Assembly: GCA_021521415.1 (NCBI GenBank)
Contig: JAIQDT010003556.1
Location: 227,748-291,747, forward strand
From: Bidens hawaiensis
Lineage: Eukaryota; Streptophyta; Magnoliopsida; Asterales; Asteraceae
Direction of reading: 5' to 3'
Length of the DNA: 64,000 bases
Shown: positions 33,942 through 44,984 of the stretch, piece by piece
How positions within the stretch are numbered: position 1 is the stretch's first letter
Layout of the letters: each line of letters opens with the position of its first letter
Position numbers and translations under genes: made by a program
Notes under the pieces: model-generated
Databases searched by the model: none
Told to the model about the DNA's origin: nothing
The model's input: the letters and a program-made list of their open reading frames with translations, nothing else

Positions 33942-36545
33942 TGTCACACCCTCAAAATCCACTAACGGAGTTTTACCGTCAGAGGGTGTGAACTAACAGG
34001 ATCGGATTCATTAGTTATAATTAAACCATAAAACAAAGTTTCAAAACCATGAAAACCTTTACGAGTAATTAAATGCGGAAGCGTAAAACCATAGAAACCA
34101 ATGTTGCGTCACGCAGGACGACTTAAAACCCAATGATAACAGTTAAAATAAGTTTGCATAATTAAAAGTGTTTCAAGCAATGCATGATCCTAAACCGCGC
34201 GCCCGCCTCGGCTACCTGAGAATAACATACTAAAAGTGTCAACACAAGGTTGGTGAGTTCACAAGTTTATATAAAATAAAGCGTTTAGCGTTTGCGTTCA
34301 GCGTTTTGCGTTAAGCGTTTTGCGTTACAGCGTTTTGCGTTAAGCGTTTTGCGTTACCAGATAGTGTTATGTCAATTATATATCTATAGGTAGCTAGCCT
34401 ATAAAACAAGTATCACTAAGTGTTCGACACCGAAGCTGACTGTTTATCATTTGCCTTGCCACCAGGTCTATCCCGACCATGGTATGTGTTTAGCCAAGAT
34501 TACACCCACTCGACCTCCAGTCGAGTTTAGCGTTGGGTGGGGTTTGTCAAACCCAGTAGTACTACTCAACAATGACTCGCTATTATCCAATATTAAACGG
34601 TTCGATGTGAATGAAGGACTTTAGTTAACGCGTTTGCCACTTAGTCTTTACAAGTGATATATAATCTATATTAACAAAATCTTAAATGCGTTTTCGGAGT
34701 ATGTTATCTCCCCCAAGTGAAAAGCGTTTAAAAAGTTTAAAAGGGGAAAGTGAAACTCACTGTTTGCGAAGTATTCCCAAAATAATTCACCAAGATGCGC
34801 GTCACAGAAAAACTCTCTCTAGCGTTCTAAAACAACAAAGAGATTTTTCTAAGTGTCGGAATATTATCGAGTCTCTAGACCCGGCACATAATACCTATGC
34901 ACACAACATGTTTCGTGTTTCGTTTGTGAATCGTGTGTGACTTTAACAAGTGTAGTTGTGATACGTTACATGTGTAAGCAATTATTTACGTGTCATGTAT
35001 TCATAATGTACATCACTAGCAATTACTCCCCGTAAGGGCAATTTGGTCAACACATAACAATTAACTAGCAATTATTCCCCATGAGGGCAATTTGGTCAAA
35101 TCATGACCATCAATTAGCAATCACGATGTTTCATGCAACTTTCACAAAGCTCAGCAACTAGTTTCTTAACGACAGAATTCTACTTGAAAAACTAGCCTAT
35201 CCCACTGATCATAGCATTACAATTAATTTACCAAAAATCATAACAAAAGCATATATGTCTTAGGTTTCCAGAACATATTTTATTATATTTTTCTTCCACA
35301 TAGGTTTCTCACAATAACCAAATCATTACAGCAAACTCATAACAGTTAAATTCACGCGCAACAGAATGTTATTTGAAATTCCCGTTAAACAAAAAATCTA
35401 ATAAATACAAGACCACTTGGGTTAGGTTCCTAACTCAATAAGTCAACTTCCAGAAGTGGAACCAACCCAATTGGTCTCGTAGTTCATGAGATATAATATT
35501 TACAAAACAACCTAACAGCAGGTCTAACAACTCAGCTTTGCACAACGTTTTTGTAAAATCATAAAAGTTAACTTTGACACGTCCAAAAATTGCAAATATA
35601 TATTCTTTAGAAACTAGACTTAACCTAGTTTACTGTAGTACCAATAATCTCAAACAATTTTCAAATTTACACCCCGTTACAGTCAATTAAACATCAACAA
35701 CACAATCTGTCCAGAAACTGTTTGCATCCAAACTTAACATATTAACTATCTAAGGACCATCATTCATTCATATAACACTCTAGACTCCATAATCACTATC
35801 CATGCACATCAATTACACATTACATACATGATTAGGGTTTTTGTTTGAACTCAAATCAAAGACACAAGCAATTAACATGTAACAATATCCATTCTAGTTA
35901 TCAAATCATCATCAAATCAACAACAATCATATGAACACATTACACACATAAATCGGCCCCTAGGGTTTTCAATTAACCCATTAAACATCGAAATTAAGTA
36001 TAAGGGATGCAAGGGATAGTCGTTTATACCTTCCTAGCACCTTAATCTTCAATCAAAAGCTTGAAAACTTGGTTGTATGTGTGTGTGTGAATGGCGGCAG
36101 CCAAGGGAGCCAAGGGAGAAGGGTTCCGATCTGGGTAGAGGGAGGAGAGAAAGAATGAGTTAGGGTTTAGGTTTATTATTATTAATAATAATAATATATT
36201 ACACTCAAGTCCCTCAACTTTCGATTGTTGCTTTTCTAGCTTAACTAACTTGTTCTAGTACATTGAGTTAACGTTTATAACGATGTTATCACACAACACA
36301 TAAGTCTAACACATAATTATCACATAATTACTGTTTTGACGTTTTTCGTTTATTTACCAATCATTTGCGTCAACTCGTTTGCGTTTCGGTGCAATTCCCG
36401 AAAGACTACACATGTAGTAATTGTTAAGCGTCATTTAAACTCTAGTTTAAATGTAATGAGGTGTGCGTTATAGATTCAGTGATCTTTAAGTTTGAATTAA
36501 CGGAGTTGAGTTAACGGAGTTAACCTGAAATTGACGATTGTCACA
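33942..36545 (-). repeat. gypsy-2 3' LTR (left)
   Basis: 2604 bp. Contains a 15-bp-type tandem repeat (GCGTTTTGCGTTA family, about 34275-34360), two copies of an AATTACTCCCCGTAAGGGCA-type unit (35025-35100) and an (ATT/AAT)n run near 36175-36200. Spurious ORF 34686-34940 is non-coding and is duplicated in the other LTR. Confidence 0.94.
34275..34360. repeat. Short tandem repeat GCGTTTTGCGTTAa/c in the gypsy-2/3 LTRs
   Basis: Units of about 15 bp (TAACGCAAAACGCTG on the other strand). Copy number differs between LTRs: compare 42775-42838, 55216-55262 and 62580-62658. Confidence 0.85.
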
Positions 36546-36676
36546 TCATTCCCATGTTAAAGAATTTTCGTCCCGAAAATTTGAGTCAAGTCGTGATGAG
36601 TGTCTGAAAAAGTAAGAAAATTTTTAGTTTGTCATATCATCCCCTAGTAGAAAGAAATTTCGTCCCGAAATTTAAT
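36546..36676 (-). other. gypsy-2 3' UTR
   Basis: Between pol stop and 3' LTR, with two copies of a TTTCGTCCCGAAA-type palindromic motif (36568-36578 and 36658-36670). ACATGGGAATGA on the minus strand next to the LTR is a weak polypurine tract. Confidence 0.6.
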
Positions 36677-37912
36677 TCATACCTCCGGTGATTTCTGACG
36701 GTTTGTCGGGTTTCGCGGTTTTCTGTGTTTGGTCAGCCCTTCAAAAAGGTGAGGATACTTTTTCATCATTTGATCCTCGCGTTCCCACGTGAACTCCGAT
36801 CCACGTCTCGAGTTCCAACGAACCTTAACGATTGGAATTTTGCTGTGCTTGAGCGTTTTGGTTTCCCAATCCAAAACCTCGGCTGTTTCCTCAATGAAAC
36901 GTAACTGTTCATCAACTTGCAGTTCATCCAAAGGGACTACTTGAGTCTCATCGGTTAGGCATTTCTTCAAAATGGATACGTGGAATACATTGTGTACGCC
37001 ACTGAGTTCCGTTGGTAGGTCCAGTCGGTACGCCACCGGACCAATGCGCTCAGTTATTCGATAAGGGCCAACGTATCGTGGGTTGAGTTTGTTTCGCTTT
37101 CCAAAGCGAACCACACCTTTCCAAGGTGAGACTTTGAGTAACACTCGTCGTTCACTTGAAATTCGAGAGGTTTTCGGCGCTTGTCGGCGTAACTCTTTTG
37201 GCGATCTCGTGCTGCTGCCATGCGATTTCGGATTTGAACAGTCTTTTCCGAAGTTTCGAGTACCAGTTCTGGACCAGTGATTTGGCTGTCACCCACCTCT
37301 GCCCAGCAGAGTGGTGATCGACACTTCCGTCCGTACAGCGCTTCAAACGGCGCTGCTTTAATACTTTCGTGGTAGCTGTTATTATACGAAAACTCTACCA
37401 AAGGTAAGTGAGGTTCCCAACTTTTTTCGAAATCCAATACGCATGCACGCAACATATCCTCCAGGGTCTGAATAGTTCGTTCACTTTGCCCATCCGTCTG
37501 AGGATGGTATGCTGTGCTCATATCAAGACGGGTGCCTAGTGCGCCTTGTAGTGACTTCCAAAAGTGCGAAGTGAAACGAGAATCTCGATCGGAAATGATT
37601 GAGACAGGCACTCCGTGTCTAGACACTACTTCCTTTATGTAGACGCGAGTCAATCTTTCCATTTTGTCCGATTCCTTAATCGCTAAGAAGTGTGCAGACT
37701 TAGTCAACCGGTCAACGATAACCCAAATGGTATCGCATCCCGTCGGTGTCTTAGGTAAACCCGTGATAAAATCCATTGAGATGTGTTCCCATTTCCACAT
37801 TGGGAGTTCCGGTTGTTGCAGTAGACCAGATGGTTTCTGGTATTCTATTTTGACTCTGGCACAACTCAAGCATTTGCTCACGTAGGTGGCAATGTCGGCT
37901 TTCATGTTCGGC
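36677..37912 (-). pseudogene. gypsy-2 integrase and chromodomain-type tail
   Basis: Zinc-finger half [19 protein letters not shown] (first Asp), [12 protein letters not shown] (second Asp), [15 protein letters not shown] (Glu), then the GPY motif [13 protein letters not shown] and tail [21 protein letters not shown] replaces Trp between MYHDLKALY and WPNM (37915-37917), and a 1-nt loss near 37147 shifts frame between FQVND and LLKVSPWKG. All catalytic residues are visible. The chromodomain-type tail is known to steer chromovirus insertion to heterochromatin. Confidence 0.92.
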
Positions 37913-37917
37913 CACTA

Positions 37918-40149
37918 GTAAAGTGCCTTTAAATCATGATACATTTTATCTGAGCCAGGGTGGATAGAATATCTGGACTTGTGTGCTTCGTCCATCACCA
38001 GAGTTCCCAACTCTCCGAACCGTGGAACCCAAATCCGGTTCTCAAAATATCGGACCCCGTCCGATCTGGTTTCAAGTTGCTTGTTCATGCCCCGCATGAG
38101 TTCCGATGGAAGATTATCATCTTTCAAAGTTTCGAGTTGCGCCTCGCAAATCTGGTCAGGTAAGTTTGCATGAATCGTGAGTTGCAATGCTCGCACTCGT
38201 CTAGGTTTATCTGTTTCTTTCTACTGAGGGCGTCGGCCACTACATTGGCCTTGCCTGGGTGGTACTTGATGGCACAATCATAATCCTTAAGCAGCTCGAC
38301 CCAACGACGCTGTCGCATGTTCAGCTCCTTCTGATCGTAGATATGCTGGAGACTCTTGTGGTCGGTGTAAATGGTAAACTAGGTACCGTACAAGTAATGC
38401 CTCCATATCTTAAGGGCAAACACCACAGCTCCTAGTTCCAAATCATGGGTCGTGTAGTTCTTCTCGTGAACCCGTAGTTGTCGAGAGGCATAAGCTATAA
38501 CCTTCTCGAGTTGCATCAGCACACAACCGAGACCTTGTATTGATGCGTCACAGTGTACCTCAAAATTCTCCGTTCCCTCGGATAGGGCTAGAATAGAGGC
38601 GCTACAGAGTTTGGTTTTCAACAGTTGAAAAGCAGATTCTTGCGCGTCACCCCAATTGTACTTAGTACCCTTGTGAGTCAAAGCGGTGAGGGGTTGAGCA
38701 ATCTTTGAAAATCCCTCGATGAAACGTCGGTAGTAGCCGGCCAGTCCTAGGAATTGCCGCACCTCAGTCGGAGTCCTAGGTGCTTCCCAGTTTTTGATGG
38801 CATCTACCTTACCGGGATCGACATGGATACCATTCTCGTTGAACACATGTCCTAAAAAGTGAACCTCGCGAAGCCAAAACTCACATTTCGAGAGTTTAGC
38901 ATACAGTTGTTCCTTCTTCAATAATTCAAGAATTACCCTTAAGTGTTCTTCATGGTCAGCTTCGTCCTTGGAGTAGACGAGAATATCATCAATGAAAACA
39001 ATCACAAACTTGTCGAGGTACGCCTTGCATACTCGATTCATGAGATCCATAAATACGGTTGGTGCGTTGGTTAGGCCAAAAGGCATAACCGAAAACTCGT
39101 AGTGACCATACCGTGTTCTGAAAGCCGTCTTTGAGATATCTTCTTCGCGCACTCTTAGTTGGTGGTAACCAGATCGCAGATCGATCTTCGAGTAATAACT
39201 CGATCCTTGAAGCTGGTCAAACAAATCATCAATTCGGGGTAAAGGATAACGGTTCTTGACCGTCACCTTGTTCAACTCCCGGTAGTCGATGCACACGCGG
39301 AAAGTCCCGTCTTTCTTTCGGACAAATAAGACAGGATCTCTCCATGGTGATGAGCTAGGTCGGATAAAACCTTTATCCAATAAATCCTGCAACTGAGTGG
39401 ACAACTCCTGAAGCTCCGCCGATGCGAGCCGATACGGGGCTCGTGCTATGGGTGCTGCACCGGGTGTCAACTCGATTTGGAATTCGACTTGTCGTATAGG
39501 AGGGAGTCCAGGCAAATCCTCCGGGAAAACTTCCGGAAAATCTCGCACAATCGGTATATCTTCAATTCGCTTCTCCTCCGCGGGTTTCTCAACAATCTGC
39601 GCCAAAATTGCCGGATGACCCTTTCGTAGGTACTTCTGCGCCTTCATGAGGGTAATGACGCTGGTGGTCATGCCGCTTCTCTCACCTCGGATCGAAATGA
39701 TCTCGCCGAAAGGGGTAGTAATGTAGACTATCTTGTCGTGACATATAATCTCCGCTCGGTTCTCGGATAACCAGTCCATGCCGACCACGACATCGAAACT
39801 ACTAAGCGAAAAAGGAATAAGGTCAATATCGAAAACATGACCTGACAGTTTACCTTACATCCCGCAAGTACATGAGTCGTTACTATAGTCTTACGTCAGC
39901 TAATTCAACAGGAAACTTAGCATCTAACGGAGTTGGAGTTAAGTCTAAGAGTTGACTAAAGGCTTTCGACACAAAACTCCTATCAGCTCCAGTGTCAAAC
40001 AATACAGAAGCAAAACAATCGTTCACAGGGAACTTACCAGTCACCATGTACGGATCATTGCGGGCTTGACCCGACCCAATAACAAAAGCTCTTCCTTTAC
40101 CATTGTTTCCACCACTACTGCCACTTCCATTACCTCCATTGTTGTCGTT
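37918..40149 (-). pseudogene. gypsy-2 protease, reverse transcriptase and RNase H
   Basis: Protease D-T-G (LFDTGADRSFVSKAF, about 40005) is followed by two small deletions (about 39890 and 39855) that break the frame. An ORF of 469 codons (39788-38379) then runs [58 protein letters not shown] and into RNase H ([26 protein letters not shown]). It ends at an AAG-to-TAG change. [10 protein letters not shown] follows at 38250, then a 1-nt loss in an A run (about 38219). Near-complete but inactivated in at least four places. Confidence 0.93.
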
Positions 40150-41265
40150 CTATTTCAGCTTGGGACAATCTTTCCTGAAATGACCTTCCTGCCCACATTC
40201 GAAACATCCCTTCGTCGTCATAGGTGGTTTAGGAGCACCCTTTGCCACAAGGTCTTCTCTACATTCCTTTGCCTGGTGACCCATCTTTCCGCATCTCTGA
40301 CACTTGACACGGTCACACGGGCCAGCATGATGGTAGTTGCACCTATTGCACTTCGGATATTTCCTAGCATATCCGCTCGAACCCTGCCCGCTACCGTTGT
40401 TATTGTTGTTGTGACTCTGATTGTTGAAGCTCCGAGTGAATTCGGGCTTACGGTAGTGTTGTTGCTGTGGGAGGTTCGAGGATGAGGATCTGGTGTTGTC
40501 AAACTTTCTCTTTCCGCTGCTCGGGTTGCTGTTGCTGTTGTTGTCATTACTCGGGTTGTCACGGGCTTTAGCGGTTGAACCCCTAGGTGGTAACGCACCT
40601 TGGGTCACAGCTTGATCCATCAGTTTGTGAGCTAAACGGATCGCTTGTTGAATCGTGGCTGGTCTGGAAGACGTCACCATGCCCTGAATTTGCGGTGCTA
40701 ACCCATCAATATACATTTCAATCCTCTTACTCGGCGAATCTACCATCCGCGGACACATCACCGCTAACTCCTGAGAACGGGTAGTGTAGGCTTCGATTTC
40801 TGAGCCCACCATTTTCAATGACCAAAACTCATATTCCAACTTTGCAATCTCCTCTCTCGGACAGTACCCTTCTCGCATCATGTTTTTGAACTCCTCCCAA
40901 TTCATCGCGTTAGCCAGTTCCAATCCAAGGATCTGCACGTTTGAATTCCACCAAGTGAGGGTAAAATCCTCAAGTGTTCCAGCAGCGAATTTGACCCTAC
41001 TGGCAGGGGGACAATTACACATCTCAAACGCCGATTCGGCCTTCTCAGCCCAACGCAGGAAGCCTATAGCTCCCTCAGTGCCCTTAAACGTACTGGGCTT
41101 GCAGTCAAGGTAATTCTTGAAGGTACACGTTCCAATTGGACCTCCAGCTTGGTTCTGAACATGTGCGGCTAAAGTGGCCGCCGCATGGTCGTTCAGCAGA
41201 GTTTGGAGTTCAGCTGCAGTCAACTTGATGTTACCACGTCCGTCTCCAGCGTTTCTTCCAGCCAT
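40150..41265 (-). CDS. gypsy-2 gag, intact ORF
   Basis: 371 codons from ATG at 41265. N-terminus MAGRNAGDGRGNIKL, retrotransposon gag domain (GAIGFLRWAEKAESAFEMC ... WEEFKNMMREGYCPREEI ... PSKRIEMYIDGLAPQIQGMV), an Asn/Ser-rich hinge, then zinc knuckles CNRCNYHHAGPC (atypical), CQRCGKMGHQAKEC and CFECGQEGHFRKDC. It ends at TAG 40150-40152, where both gypsy-3 copies have CAG and read on into protease. The stop is therefore a mutation splitting an originally continuous gag-pol frame. It is the only full-length uninterrupted gag here; expression is uncertain. Confidence 0.88.
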   Translation of the reverse strand: MAGRNAGDGRGNIKLTAAELQTLLNDHAAATLAAHVQNQAGGPIGTCTFKNYLDCKPSTFKGTEGAIGFLRWAEKAESAFEMCNCPPASRVKFAAGTLEDFTLTWWNSNVQILGLELANAMNWEEFKNMMREGYCPREEIAKLEYEFWSLKMVGSEIEAYTTRSQELAVMCPRMVDSPSKRIEMYIDGLAPQIQGMVTSSRPATIQQAIRLAHKLMDQAVTQGALPPRGSTAKARDNPSNDNNSNSNPSSGKRKFDNTRSSSSNLPQQQHYRKPEFTRSFNNQSHNNNNNGSGQGSSGYARKYPKCNRCNYHHAGPCDRVKCQRCGKMGHQAKECREDLVAKGAPKPPMTTKGCFECGQEGHFRKDCPKLK

Positions 41266-41515
41266 TTCCTAGAATCACAGTATAAAATGTTAAACATGAT
41301 TTTTTCTTTCATATTCAACACACCATACATGTAATAAAAAAGATAGGTAAGAAAGAAATAAGAAACAACATCACATCACAATCGTATATTAATCTAATTA
41401 ATAATTCATGATTAAAACCATTGTATTCGCTACAAAGTATTTCCAATCAATCCTTAAAATCATAGAAAATAATAGTTCGGATGGAGACAACCCCTCCATC
41501 TGGGTGTTATCATCA
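41266..41515 (-). other. gypsy-2 ORF0-gag spacer
   Basis: About 250 bp, non-coding, AT-rich, ending TTCTAGG just before the gag ATG (acceptor-like). The gypsy-3 copy has only about 10 bp here. A deletion between ATGG repeats, or an intron-like presence/absence, would explain it. Confidence 0.6.
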
Positions 41516-42259
41516 CTACATGTCATCATCTGAGGACCCCTCTGAGTGTGCCTCCTCCTCAGCCGGTTCTTCCTCCGGTTCTTCTTCAGGTTCCTCCTTG
41601 GGATCTTCCTCGGGGTCCTCCTCAGGCTCCTCTTCGGTATCTGCCTCAGGCTCGGCCTCAGGCTCTGCCTCAGGTTCGGCTGCGTTCTGAGCAATTTGCA
41701 TTTGTAAGACATCGCAAAGCTCTAAAGCTATCTCGGTTCTGGTTCTTGCTACTTGGAGTTGCTCTTGCAAGTCTATCATCTCGGCTTGCATCTTTCTCAT
41801 AATCTTCATCTGTTGATCACTAGCCTCTTGCATTTCCTTCATTGCCGCTGCCATGCGGGCAATTTCCTCCTTAGTCTCGGTTCCGTCATTTAACAGTCCG
41901 GAAACGTTAGCTCTCGTATAGCGTATTTGACCCACGTCACGCTCCAAGCATGAAACAACAGCTGCGAGAACTCGCTCTACAGGTTCGGTTATGGGTGGTA
42001 GGGTGTTGGGATAAGTAGGGTGGTTCGGGTGAGGTAACGGGGGAACTTGTTCGCGATAGACCATACGTCTGATCATATTAGGGTACCAATCCCAGCTAAC
42101 TTCGTTTTCGTACATGCCTCCGGATAAGCGGTACCTCTTCGGTGCGGGAGCTTCGAGTTCCGGGACTACACGGGGTGGCGATGAGGTAGGTAACTGCGGT
42201 TCCTTCCCGTGAGCATGAGTCATCGGATCGGATGATGATGATGATGGCGGCGTCGACAT
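41516..42259 (-). CDS. ORF0 upstream of gag in gypsy-2, unknown function
   Basis: About 247 codons from the conserved ATG at 42259 (MSTPPSSSSSD); the frame opens further upstream to 42334, but the gypsy-3 copy has no open frame there. Order: Ser/Pro-rich N-terminus, a basic PKRYRLSGG and WDWYPNMIRRMVYREQ block, PLPHPNHPTYPNTLPPITEP, a long predicted coiled coil (EEIARMAAAMKEMQEASDQQ through the MRKMQAEMIDLQEQLQVA region), then an acidic tail of Glu-Pro/Glu-Asp-Pro repeats and a DDDM end. No signal peptide or membrane segment. I do not recognise it as a named family. Its position and conservation with 55782-56439 argue for a real gene; it could assist assembly or RNA packaging (speculative). 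Confidence 0.7.
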   Translation of the reverse strand: MSTPPSSSSSDPMTHAHGKEPQLPTSSPPRVVPELEAPAPKRYRLSGGMYENEVSWDWYPNMIRRMVYREQVPPLPHPNHPTYPNTLPPITEPVERVLAAVVSCLERDVGQIRYTRANVSGLLNDGTETKEEIARMAAAMKEMQEASDQQMKIMRKMQAEMIDLQEQLQVARTRTEIALELCDVLQMQIAQNAAEPEAEPEAEPEADTEEEPEEDPEEDPKEEPEEEPEEEPAEEEAHSEGSSDDDM

Positions 42260-42421
42260 TCCTACAGGTAAGCCGTGTATGCGCGCGCGTATGAGTGAAA
42301 GAGGTAAAGAGATAAGATAACAAAGACTACACAAACCTATGCAGTGCGTATCATTATAACTAATGGGTCGTCGCTGTTATAGTCTAGTATGCATGCAGCT
42401 TCTAGTTCGCTATAACCAATG

Positions 42422-42434
42422 GATCTGATACCAA
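42422..42434 (-). other. gypsy-2 primer binding site
   Basis: Minus strand TTGGTATCAGATC, one base different from the tRNA-Met complement in the gypsy-3 copy (TGGTATCAGAGC), 2 bp inside the 5' LTR. Confidence 0.85.
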
Positions 42435-42436
42435 TC

Positions 42437-44979
42437 TGTCACACCCTCAAAATCCACTAACGGAGTTTTACCGTCAGAGGGTGTGAACTTACAGGATCGG
42501 ATTCATTAGTTATAATCAAACCATAAAACAAAGTTTCAAAACCATGAAACCTTTACGAGTAATTAAATGCGAAAGTGTAAAACCATAGAAACCAATGTTG
42601 CGTCACGCAGGACGACTTAAAACCCAATGATAACAGTTAAAATAAGTTTGCATAATTAAAAGTGTTTCAAGCAATGCATGATCCTAAATCGCGCGCCCGC
42701 CTCGGCTACCTGAGAATAACATACTAAAAGTGTCAACACAAGGTTGGTGAGTTCACAAGTTTATATAAAATAAAGCGTTTAGCGTTTGCGTTCAGCGATT
42801 TGCGTTACAGCGTTTTGCGTTAAGCGTTTTGCGTTACCAGATAGTATCACTAAGTGTTCGACACCGAAGCTGACTGTTTATCATTTGCCTTGCCACCAGG
42901 TCTATCCCGACCATGGTATGTGTTTAGCCAAGATTACACCCACTCGACCTCCAGTCGAGTTTAGCGTTGGGTGGGGTTTGTCAAACCCAGTAGTACTACT
43001 CAACAATTACTCGCTATTATCCAATATTAAACGGTTCGATGTGAATGAAGGACTTTAGTTAACGCGTTTGCCACTTAGTTTTTACAAGTGATATATAATC
43101 TATATTAACAAAATCTTAAATGCGTTTTCGGAGTATGTTATCTCCCCCAAGTGAAAAGCGTTTAAAAAGTTTAAAAGGGGAAAGTGAAACTCACTGTTTG
43201 CGAAGTATTCCCAAAATAATTCACCAAGATGCGCGTCACAGAAAAACTCTCTCTAGCGTTCTAAAACAACAAAGAGATTTTTCTAAGTGTCGGAATATTA
43301 TCGAGTCTCTAGACCCGGCACATAATACCTATGCACACAACATGTTTCGTGTTTCGTTTGTGAATCGTGTGTGACTTTAACAAGTGTAGTTGTGATACGT
43401 TACATGTGTAAGCAATTATTTACGTGTCATGTATTCATAATGTACATCACTAGCAATTACTCCCCGTAAGGGCAATTTGGTCAACACATAACAATTAACT
43501 AGCAATTATTCCCCATGAGGGCAATTTGGTCAAATCATGACAATCAATTAGCAATCACGTTGTTTCATGCAACTTTCACAAAGCTCAGCAACTAGTTTCT
43601 TAACGACAGAATTCTACTTGAAAAACTAGCCTATCCCACCGATCATAGCATCACAATTAATTTACCAAAAATCATCACAAAAGCATATATGTCTTAGGTT
43701 TCCAGAACATATTTTATTATATTTTTATTCCAGATAGGTTTCTCACAATAACCAAATCATTACAGCAAACTCATAACAGTCAAATTCATGCGCAACAGAA
43801 TGTTATTTGAAATTCCCGTTAAACGAAAAATCCAATAAATGCAAGACCACTTGGGTTAGGTTCCTAACTCAATAAGTCAACTTCCAGAAGTAGAACCAAC
43901 CCAATTGGTCTTGTAGTTCATGAGATATAATATTTACAAAACAACCTAACAGCAGGTCTAACAACTCAGCTTTGCACAACGTTTTTGTAAAATCATAAAA
44001 GTTAACTTTTACACGTCCAAAAATTGCAAATATATATTCTTTAGAAACTAGACTCAACCTAGTTTACTGTAGTACCAATAATCTCAACCAATTTTCACAT
44101 TTACACCCCGTTACAGTCAATTAAACATCAACAACACAATCTGTCCAGAAACAGTTTGCATCCAAACTTAACATATTAACTATCTATGGACCATCATTCA
44201 TTCATATAACACTCTAGACTCCATAATCACTATCCATGCACATCAATTACACATTACATACATGATTAGGGTTTTTGTTTGAACTCAAATCAAAGACACA
44301 AGCAATTAACATGTAACAATATCCATTCTAGTTATCAAATCATCATCAAATCAACAACAATCATATGAACACATTACACACATAAATCGGCCCCTAGGGT
44401 TTTCAATTAACCCATTAAACATCGAAATTAAGTATAAGGGATGCAAGGGATAGTCGTTTATACCTTCCTAGCACCTTAATCTTCAATCAAAAGCTTGAAA
44501 ACTTGGTTGTATGTGTGTGTGTGAATGGCGGCAGCCAAGGGAGCCAAGGGAGAGGGGTTCCGATTGGGGTAGAGGGAGGAGAGAAAGAATGAGTTAGGGT
44601 TTAGGTTTATTATTATTAATAATAATAATATGTTACACTCAAGTCCCTCAACTTTCGATTGTTGCTTTTCTAGCTTAACTAACTAGTTCTAGTACATTGA
44701 GTTAACGTTTATAACGATGTTATCACACAACACATAAGTCTAACACATAATTATCACATAATTACTGTTTTGACGTTTTTCGTTTATTCACCAATCATTT
44801 GTGTCAACTCGTTTGCGTTTCGGCGCAATTCCCGAAAGACTACACATGTAGTAAGTGTTAAGCGTCATTTAAACTCTAGTTTAAATGTAATGAGGTGTGC
44901 GTTATAGATACAGTGATCTTTAAGTTTGAATTGACGGAGTTGAGTTAACGGAGTTAACCTGAAATTGACGATTGTTACA
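42437..44979 (-). repeat. gypsy-2 5' LTR (right)
   Basis: 2543 bp, TG...CA, nearly identical to the left LTR. Compared with it, it lacks a block of some 50-70 bp around the GCGTTTTGCGTTA repeat (42841 versus 34360-34415). ORF 43120-43374 is the same chance ORF as in the left LTR. Confidence 0.94.
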
Positions 44980-44984
44980 ATATG

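Larger units (their letters stand above)
33942..44979 (-). mobile_element. gypsy-2: complete Ty3/gypsy chromovirus, young insertion, perfect TSD
   Basis: LTRs 33942-36545 and 42437-44979 (TGTCACACC...TTGTnACA) with TSD ATATG at 33937-33941 and 44980-44984. Minus-strand order: PBS, ORF0, gag, protease, RT, RNase H, integrase, chromodomain-type tail. The LTRs differ mainly by a roughly 70-bp length difference in the repeat region near 34330-34400 and scattered substitutions, so it is younger than gypsy-1. It still carries several inactivating point changes. It belongs to the same family as the gypsy-3 array at 48765-62999. Confidence 0.96.

Noticed and set aside
34686..34940. 84-residue ORF present identically in both gypsy-2 LTRs (also 43120-43374)
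   Set aside because: The identity reflects LTR duplication; it is antisense to the element and is not kept open in the gypsy-3 LTRs.
40150..40152. TAG at the gag-pol boundary of gypsy-2 as a programmed readthrough site
   Set aside because: Both gypsy-3 copies have CAG at this position with one continuous frame, so TAG is most simply a nonsense mutation.
41481..41690. Ser/Gly-rich ORF on the + strand
   Set aside because: Antisense shadow of the Glu-Pro acidic tail of ORF0.
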